From positions 1-11,105 of the forward strand of contig JBGPYM010000090.1 of the NCBI GenBank assembly GCA_041493205.1: DNA of 11,105 nt, read 5' to 3'. Both the position numbers and the translations under genes were made by a program. The notes beneath the pieces were generated by a model. The model did not search any database and had not been told where the DNA came from. It saw only the letters and a program-made list of their open reading frames with translations. The stretch's first letter is position 1, and every line of letters starts with the position of its first letter. The DNA comes from JBGPYM01 sp041493205 (GTDB taxonomy: Bacteria > Bacteroidota > Ignavibacteria > UBA10030 > UBA6906). Below, piece after piece: positions 5,975 through 11,105 of the stretch.

Positions 5975-8533
5975 TCAAGGAGTGCCGAGGGCGCAATCCT
6001 TGACCTCTCCGGGTGCCAGGCCCACCGTGGTGCGGGATGCACCCAGGCGCATGGTGACGCTCTGCCCCACCGCGCTGAGGAGTGAAACAACCCCCCCTCT
6101 CGAATCCCACGATCGTATCTCCGCCCGCACCGAACCCTGCGGGCACCGGATCTCCACCGGGTACGGAGTCAGCCGTCCCCCCGGCGCACCGATCTCATAA
6201 GCGGCGGGAAGAGAGATCTGCTCCGCACGGATTGCCGCGCGGTATGCCTCCCGGATGCGGCCCGCAGAGAATAACCGCTCCGCCCCGGCCAGCGCTTCCG
6301 CGGCGTAACGACTTTGCGTCGATGCCGCATGTGAACGTTTCAGCGACGCAATAATGTCGTCCGCATCCTGCCAGTCCCCGATCAGAATACTCCGCCACCG
6401 CTCACGCAAAAGGTCCGATGTCAGCCGCACCGCAATGCGTCCATCCGGAGCGGCCGCAAACCCGGCCCCGGTATTCCCCCTCCCCTCCACCACCAGTTCA
6501 TACTGTCGTCCGGGTATCTGCCGGAAGAATCCCGGGAGATTTGCCACGATTGTGCCGGACTTGTTGGCCGCGGTGGCGATGGTCAGGGAGACGGAGGATT
6601 CGGCGCCGGGTTCAACGTCCCGGAGCGTGATACGCACGCGCGGAGGAAGCACCGCACCGGCGTGCGGAAAGAGCTCGACACAGTTGACACCGAACCCGAC
6701 GTCGGGAGCCGTGTAGCGACGGATGGAGGAAACGGAAGAATCCGCACCGCCCGGAACGGGGAGCCAGGCGACAAAGGGGGGAACGTCGATGCTGTCGGCA
6801 AATCTCTTCAGAAGCTCCGCAGCGTTCGGACGCGGGTGCCAGTTATACACCGTGGAGAATCGGGCGCCAAATGCATATCCTGCGCGCAGGCATGCGACAA
6901 GCTGCGCGTCATCGGTGACGGTGCACTCGATGTTCGGAAGGGCGATGCGTCCCCGTTCCCGTTCCTTTTGAAGCCAGAGCAGCATCTGGGATCCTGACCA
7001 GTACTCTCCGCCGCTGCGTCCGTCCCTGACATACCCCACTTCGAGGCCCGGATGAAGATGGGTCAGATCCATCATAGGATAGAGAGGAAGGGCATATGGC
7101 TCCGTGAAGACATTCCTTCGGACGAGGTCGAAAGCAAATTCCGGCTTCCCATTCCTGATACGGACGGGGTCGGGCGGCGTCGCGCTCATCATCCAGTCAA
7201 CCAGGGTTTGCTGCCAGTGCGCCAGGTTCTGATGCAGCCACCACCGTTCACTCCGGTCAAGTCCGTCACGCGGGTCGAGCACCACGCCATCCCGCAGCGC
7301 GTCTGCAACGGCGGAGGGGTTAAAATCGGCCATCAGGTTGCTGCGCGGCTTCCCGCCGTTCAATTTCGTGTACTTGCTGTCTTCAACGCCCTTCGCCCAG
7401 TACACCGTCTCTTCCCCGGTCGAAATCTGGGGTGGCAGCAGGTTCTCCCTGCCTGAAGCCCTCAGACGCTCGCGTGCGGCGTGCCAGGCCGCGAGCACAT
7501 TGTTCAGACGCGTTCTGCGGAACCGGTTGAGTCGTGCGTTGTTGAACGTCAGCCACGGGGTGTCGCTCCAGACATTGGGAACCGAGAGTCCGAACCGCAC
7601 GTCGTACCGGTCTCCCAGGAGCGCCGCGAGACCGGCGTCGTCGGTCTGATCGGCCGGATCGTACACCACCATCTGATACGGAGGATCCGACCACGCAACG
7701 CCGCCGCTGTCGGGCACACCGACCGGAACTCCCCCCCAGTGAATCTGGAACGCAATCCGGAGCGGGATGCCGGTCTCTTCTGCCAGTCCGGCAAGCCGGT
7801 CGATCTCCTTCCTGTTCTCGGTGCTGTCACGGCTGCAAAAATTATAGACCAGGGCAATCTCTGGATTCAGAAATGGGCTCTGCGGCTGGAGTGCGTTGAT
7901 CTCGCGGATCGTTTGGGCGTCGAGGAAATAGCCATATCCTTTTGATGTGAGCAGGGCCAGTCCCATTTTTGCCGATGAGAATGCGTCGCGGACGACGCCG
8001 TCATCCGCGGTCTCATACCAGCGGAACGACACCACGGTGACCGGCGCCTCAGACTCTGCCGCCGCGGCAAGATCGACGTCCACGATTCTGTGGAGACCGG
8101 GCATTTCAAACAGAACGGACCGGGTGGCGCCGCCCCCCGAGTCGCGCTCCGCCGATTGGAAGACCTCCACGCCGTTCAGCTGGACCCGGTAACACTGACG
8201 CCTGCCATAGTCCGGCGGAGGGGTTGCGAGCGTGAGCAGAAGCTGGAAGGTATGCGGCCGGCCGTCGCCCGTTTTCATCCGGGCATGGAGCGTCCCCCCG
8301 GGTGCCATCCGGACCCCGGCGAGAGGGAGCGTGAGAGCACCCACCTCGAATTGCCTGTCATACACTTCCGCGTGTGTGAATCGGACCTGATGAGCGGCGC
8401 GGGACCGCGCTGATGCCATCGCCGCCAGATCGAGAAGATCCGGGTCTCTCGCCTGCACGGCGGAAGGGAGGAAAAGAAGGAAGGCAAGCAGCACAGGCCG
8501 CCGGCCTTCTTGCAGAATCTGTCTGAGGTTCAT
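5975..8533 (-). CDS. Large secreted protein, probable TIM-barrel glycoside-hydrolase-like enzyme of unrecognised family
   Basis: An 852-residue exported protein. A Sec signal peptide has positive charges at 11-12, a hydrophobic core at 13-23 and a likely cut after AVQA (25-28). Residues about 30-185 look like a beta-sandwich. Residues about 190-595 look like an alpha/beta barrel with features seen in sugar hydrolases: FQIHWGGVP (262-270), STGEETVYWA (371-380; Glu374 or Glu375 is a candidate catalytic acid) and aromatic-rich stretches such as RWWLHQNLAHW (430-440). Then follow a beta-domain (about 605-695), a helical segment (about 715-775) and a final beta-domain. I do not recognise a named family; it could also be a non-catalytic polysaccharide-binding protein. 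The frame is open upstream to 8950, but that part overlaps the receiver gene and reads as low-complexity Arg/Pro/Gly. ATG 8533 overlaps the receiver stop by 4 bp. Confidence 0.75.
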   Translation of the reverse strand: MNLRQILQEGRRPVLLAFLLFLPSAVQARDPDLLDLAAMASARSRAAHQVRFTHAEVYDRQFEVGALTLPLAGVRMAPGGTLHARMKTGDGRPHTFQLLLTLATPPPDYGRRQCYRVQLNGVEVFQSAERDSGGGATRSVLFEMPGLHRIVDVDLAAAAESEAPVTVVSFRWYETADDGVVRDAFSSAKMGLALLTSKGYGYFLDAQTIREINALQPQSPFLNPEIALVYNFCSRDSTENRKEIDRLAGLAEETGIPLRIAFQIHWGGVPVGVPDSGGVAWSDPPYQMVVYDPADQTDDAGLAALLGDRYDVRFGLSVPNVWSDTPWLTFNNARLNRFRRTRLNNVLAAWHAARERLRASGRENLLPPQISTGEETVYWAKGVEDSKYTKLNGGKPRSNLMADFNPSAVADALRDGVVLDPRDGLDRSERWWLHQNLAHWQQTLVDWMMSATPPDPVRIRNGKPEFAFDLVRRNVFTEPYALPLYPMMDLTHLHPGLEVGYVRDGRSGGEYWSGSQMLLWLQKERERGRIALPNIECTVTDDAQLVACLRAGYAFGARFSTVYNWHPRPNAAELLKRFADSIDVPPFVAWLPVPGGADSSVSSIRRYTAPDVGFGVNCVELFPHAGAVLPPRVRITLRDVEPGAESSVSLTIATAANKSGTIVANLPGFFRQIPGRQYELVVEGRGNTGAGFAAAPDGRIAVRLTSDLLRERWRSILIGDWQDADDIIASLKRSHAASTQSRYAAEALAGAERLFSAGRIREAYRAAIRAEQISLPAAYEIGAPGGRLTPYPVEIRCPQGSVRAEIRSWDSRGGVVSLLSAVGQSVTMRLGASRTTVGLAPGEVKDCALGTP

Positions 8534-8940
8534 GTTCCTGGATTTCTCCGGAGGACCCAACGGACGCGGGCAACCAGCTCGCGGGAGGAAGCATTTTTGG
8601 TGACAAAATCGGAGGGATCGAGTTCGAGGGTTTCCACGAGTTCTTCCACCTCCAGGACGGTGCCGGTGAGGAATATCACCGGAAGGGCCCTGGTTGCAGG
8701 AGACGCGCGCAACCGTCTCAACACTTCCAGTCCATCCAGTCCCGGCATCCGGATGTCGAGGAGGAGCAGGTCCGGCTTTTCCAATGCAGCCATCGCAAGG
8801 GCCTGTGCGCCGTCCGACGCCTGAATGACGTCGAATTTTCCTCTCCGGAGGGAGTCTTCGAGAAAGGCCCTGACGGTTGGTTCGTCGTCCACGACAAGGA
8901 TTTTCTGCACGAAGGCCCCTTCGGATAAACGCGGGTTCAT
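8530..8940 (-). CDS. Stand-alone response regulator receiver domain protein
   Basis: A 136-residue single-domain (CheY-like) response regulator with no DNA-binding or enzymatic output domain. The acidic pocket is KILVVDDEP (13-21, Asp18/Asp19), the phosphoacceptor is Asp62 in LLLLDIRMPG (58-67), the switch threonine is Thr92 in IFLTG, and the conserved lysine is Lys115. That lysine is followed by Asn rather than the usual Pro (FVTKN), a mild departure that alters the beta5-alpha5 loop. It should be phosphorylated by a histidine kinase that is not in this window. GTG 8910, just before QKILVVDDEP and preceded by AAGGGG at 5-nt spacing, is a realistic alternative start giving 126 residues. It is the first gene of the minus-strand run and overlaps the secreted-protein gene by 4 bp. 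Confidence 0.9.
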   Translation of the reverse strand: MNPRLSEGAFVQKILVVDDEPTVRAFLEDSLRRGKFDVIQASDGAQALAMAALEKPDLLLLDIRMPGLDGLEVLRRLRASPATRALPVIFLTGTVLEVEELVETLELDPSDFVTKNASSRELVARVRWVLRRNPGT

Positions 8941-9035
8941 CCCCGCACACCGTAGGAATATACGACCCCGGGGTGATTAAATGAAATGTGAAAATTTCGT
9001 ATCATCCATACACGTGATCTGAAAGGGAACATTCC
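8941..9035. promoter_or_regulatory. Divergent intergenic region between the receiver gene and the GH97 gene
   Basis: These 95 bp separate two genes that point away from each other, so they should hold promoters for both. The stretch is AT-richer than its flanks in the middle (about 8974-9010). Visible elements are the palindromes CCCCGGGG (8966-8973) and CACGTG (9011-9016), a weak inverted repeat GAAAT/ATTTC (about 8983-8998) and a -10-like TATCAT (9000-9005) on the plus strand without a convincing -35. AAAGGGA (9022-9028), 7 nt before ATG 9036, is the probable ribosome site for the GH97 gene. The promoter role is inferred from gene layout. Confidence 0.45.
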
Positions 9036-11000
9036 ATGAAGAAAACGGCCCTCCTCTCGTCTCTCTGCCTGCTTGCTGCGTTCTGCACTGCTTCACCGGT
9101 GATCTCCGTCCGATCTCCGCAGGGGGTTGTACAGATAGATTTCAGGCTTGATGCGCACGGCACCCCGCAGTGGCGCGTGGAGCGCGGCAGGATTGTCATG
9201 CTCGATTGGTCGCCGCTCGGACTGACGCTCCTCCACGGCCGTCCTTTTGCTGCGGGCTTTCGCATCACAGATTCCATCCGGACGGAACATGATGAGACCT
9301 ACACCCTCGTCATCGGGAAAACGAAGCGTGCCCGTGACGCGTATCGCGCACTGACCGTATCGCTGCGCGAGACCATGGAGCCGCGTCGCGTGCTGTCGCT
9401 GGCGTTCAGGGCCTATGACGACGGCGCCGCCTTCCGGTATGCTCTACCAGAGCAGGATTCGCTTTCTACGTTTGACATCGTGAGGGAGAACACGGAATTC
9501 CATTTCCCGGGCGATCTGAAGGCATGGGCGTTTCAGATCAACACGTTCCGATCTTCCTACGAGGGACAATATCTGCCCACCTCGCTTGATGCCATTCCCG
9601 ACACGGGGCTCGTCTATCTCCCGTTGACGCTCGAGCGGCCCGACGGCCTGACGATGGCGATCACCGAGGCGGAACTGACAGACTATGCCGGCATGTATTT
9701 GCGCGGGCTGCCGGGCCCGGCGTTGCAGGTCCTCCTCCCCCCCTATCCCGACGGGAGCGGAGCATGCGTTCACGCCCGGACCCCCTTCCTGTCTCCCTGG
9801 AGGGTGTTCATGATCGGAAAGAAACCCGGGGACCTGATTGAATCGACGATCATTCTGAACCTGAGCGCACCGTGCGCGCTCGATGATGTCTCCTGGATCC
9901 ATCCCGGGAAGGCCATTTTCCCATGGTGGCCGAACTTCCATTCCGGCGTACAAGGTGTTCCCGACACGCTGGATTTTGAGAACCAGAAATTTTATGTCGA
10001 TTTCGCGGCGGAGAATAATCTCCAGTACCTCGAGCTGGAGCCTCCCTGGTACGGCAACACGGACGATTGCATCGAGCATCCCGAGCGTCATGACATCACC
10101 CAACCGGTCCCCGGGCTTCGGCTCCCGGAGCTGTTCGAGCACGCGCGGGCGAAGCACATCGGCATCTTCCTCTGGACGCACTGGCAGAACGTGGACCGGC
10201 AGTGGGAACAGGCATTCCCGCTCTACGTGCGATGGGGCGCCGCGGGGATCAAGGTGGATTTCATGAACCGCGACGATCAGGAAATGGTCCGGTGGTATCA
10301 CGCGACGTTGAAAAAAGCGGCGGCCTCTCACCTCATGGTATTTTATCACGGCGCGTATAAACCGACCGGCACGCAGCGGACCTATCCGCACCTTCTCACG
10401 CAGGAAGGCGTGATGGGAAACGAGCAGAACAAAGTGATCAGACTCATCACTCCGGCACACACCGTCACGATCCCCTTCACCCGGATGCTCGCCGGCCCGA
10501 TGGACTTCACCCCGGGCGGCTTCCGCAATGCCACCGCCGCGGAGTTTACTCCCAACTATGACCGGCCGATGGTTATGGGCACACGCTGCCACCAGCTCGC
10601 GATGTTCGTCGTCTATGAAAGTCCCCTGTCAATGGTGTGTGATGATCCGTCCGCGTACCGCGGAGAACCCGGACTGGAGTTCATCAGGAAGGTCCCCACG
10701 TCCTGGGATGCGACCAGGGTGCTCGACGGAAAAATCGGAGAACATGTCGCCATCGCCCGTCAGAGCGGCACCGACTGGTACCTGGGCGCAATGACCGACT
10801 GGTCGGACCGTACCGTGCGATTGCCGCTCGCGTTTCTCGGGAGCGGAACCTTCGACGCGGAGATCTATGCGGACGGCGCAGATGCCGACGACCACCCGAC
10901 GCATCTGACGGTAACCCACCGGCTCGTGACGTCCCGGACCGTCTTGACACCCCGCCTTGCGCGCGGGGGAGGGGCGGCTATTGTGTTCAGGAAACAGTAG
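9036..11000 (+). CDS. Glycoside hydrolase family 97 alpha-glycosidase (exported)
   Basis: A 654-residue enzyme that should release terminal alpha-linked galactose or glucose outside the cytoplasm. A Sec signal peptide (MKKTALLSSLCLLAAFCTAS, 1-20) is followed by the GH97 N-terminal beta-super-sandwich (about 21-285), the (beta/alpha)8 barrel (about 290-560, starting near IFPWWPNFHSG) and a C-terminal beta-domain. GIKVDFMNRDDQ (404-415) places Asp408 where retaining GH97 enzymes have their nucleophile; TQEGVMGNE (455-463) carries Glu457 and Glu463, likely catalytic acid or calcium ligands. Having the Asp in KVDF points to the retaining, alpha-galactosidase-like branch rather than the inverting SusB glucosidase branch. 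No SusC/SusD-like transporter is nearby, unlike Bacteroidota starch loci. The gene is transcribed away from the other seven, and its TAG stop abuts a tandem palindromic array that may shape the transcript end. The family is secure; sugar preference is inferred. Confidence 0.93.
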   Translation: MKKTALLSSLCLLAAFCTASPVISVRSPQGVVQIDFRLDAHGTPQWRVERGRIVMLDWSPLGLTLLHGRPFAAGFRITDSIRTEHDETYTLVIGKTKRARDAYRALTVSLRETMEPRRVLSLAFRAYDDGAAFRYALPEQDSLSTFDIVRENTEFHFPGDLKAWAFQINTFRSSYEGQYLPTSLDAIPDTGLVYLPLTLERPDGLTMAITEAELTDYAGMYLRGLPGPALQVLLPPYPDGSGACVHARTPFLSPWRVFMIGKKPGDLIESTIILNLSAPCALDDVSWIHPGKAIFPWWPNFHSGVQGVPDTLDFENQKFYVDFAAENNLQYLELEPPWYGNTDDCIEHPERHDITQPVPGLRLPELFEHARAKHIGIFLWTHWQNVDRQWEQAFPLYVRWGAAGIKVDFMNRDDQEMVRWYHATLKKAAASHLMVFYHGAYKPTGTQRTYPHLLTQEGVMGNEQNKVIRLITPAHTVTIPFTRMLAGPMDFTPGGFRNATAAEFTPNYDRPMVMGTRCHQLAMFVVYESPLSMVCDDPSAYRGEPGLEFIRKVPTSWDATRVLDGKIGEHVAIARQSGTDWYLGAMTDWSDRTVRLPLAFLGSGTFDAEIYADGADADDHPTHLTVTHRLVTSRTVLTPRLARGGGAAIVFRKQ

Positions 11001-11105
11001 TGGCACCGGCTTCTCGCCGGAGATGCTCAGGAGCACCGGCGTCTCGCCGGAAATGCTCAGTAGCACCGGCGTCTCGCCGGAAATGCTCAGTAGCACCGGC
11101 GTCTC
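11001..11105. repeat. Tandem array of a palindromic 30-bp unit (3.5 copies, continues past the edge)
   Basis: Units run 11001-11030, 11031-11060 and 11061-11090, then half a unit to 11105. Units 2 and 3 differ only at their first base; unit 1, next to the GH97 stop codon, is the most diverged (about four differences). Each unit contains CCGGCG-TCT-CGCCGG, a perfect 6-bp hairpin with a 3-nt loop (CCGGC/GCCGG in unit 1), and outer AGCA/TGCT arms that can pair within a unit around an AAA bulge or across the unit boundary around a CAGT loop. There are no spacers, so it is not CRISPR. The period is a multiple of three, which leaves open frames on both strands with a 10-residue peptide repeat. It may act as a transcription end or mRNA-stabilising structure, but no T-run follows. 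Confidence 0.9.

Noticed and set aside
5899..6090. N-terminal extension of the PhyH protein to ATG 6090
   Set aside because: It would overlap the upstream gene, looks unlike PhyH proteins, and a perfect AGGAGG precedes ATG 5898.
8534..8950. N-terminal extension of the secreted protein upstream of 8533
   Set aside because: It overlaps the receiver gene in another frame and would bury the signal peptide inside the protein.
9444..10592. A 382-codon minus-strand open frame inside the GH97 gene
   Set aside because: The plus strand encodes a complete GH97 enzyme with catalytic residues; the antisense product has no recognisable features.
10629..11096. Minus-strand open frame giving a repeated LLSISGETPV peptide
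   Set aside because: It arises from the 30-bp tandem period and then runs antisense through GH97; no ribosome site or independent coding evidence is seen, although expression of the repeat peptide cannot be excluded.
11001..11105. Possible CRISPR array
   Set aside because: The units are contiguous with no unique spacers, and no cas genes are present.

Overview
The window is a gene-dense, GC-rich stretch (roughly 60% G+C by eye). It looks like chromosome from an uncultured or little-studied bacterium. A run of seven genes occupies the minus strand (positions 8940 down to 1). One secreted glycoside hydrolase gene points the other way (9036-11000), and the window ends in a tandem array of palindromic 30-bp repeats (11001-11105). 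There are no tRNA, rRNA, insertion-sequence or CRISPR signals.

In order of minus-strand transcription the genes are: a stand-alone response-regulator receiver (8940-8530); a large secreted protein, probably a TIM-barrel glycoside-hydrolase-like enzyme of no family I recognise (8533-5975); a phytanoyl-CoA-dioxygenase-like Fe(II)/2-oxoglutarate oxygenase (5898-5071); a Gfo/Idh/MocA-type NAD(P)-dependent oxidoreductase (5074-3803); gatE (3757-1844); gatD (1844-459); and the first 151 codons of an exported papain-like cysteine protease that runs off the left edge (454-1). Three junctions overlap (4 bp, 4 bp and 1 bp) and another is only 4 bp apart, so at least the pairs receiver/secreted protein and oxygenase/oxidoreductase, and the trio gatE/gatD/protease, look translationally coupled. 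The larger gaps (76 bp before the oxygenase, 45 bp before gatE) are where separate transcription units could start.

The most striking content is gatE-gatD, the two-subunit Glu-tRNA(Gln) amidotransferase that textbooks describe as specific to Archaea. Both genes are full length and keep their diagnostic motifs. Their neighbours look bacterial: a GH97 enzyme, a PhyH/Gfo pair, Sec-type signal peptides and non-acidic proteins. Either a bacterial lineage uses an archaeal-type route to Gln-tRNA, or the contig belongs to an archaeon with bacterial-looking genes. I favour a bacterium, perhaps in the FCB or PVC-like groups where GH97, PhyH and Gfo/Idh genes are common, but the sequence does not settle the phylum. 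Strong Shine-Dalgarno sequences before gatD and phyH argue somewhat against core Bacteroidota, which rarely use them.

Functionally the right half looks like carbohydrate scavenging: two exported enzymes, one sugar-type oxidoreductase and a small signalling protein. The left half looks like translation housekeeping with a protease attached. I did not find a clear defence or mobile system. The best candidates for something undescribed are the bacterial-context GatDE-protease operon, the orphan secreted enzyme coupled to a receiver domain, and the palindromic tandem repeat that starts directly at a stop codon.
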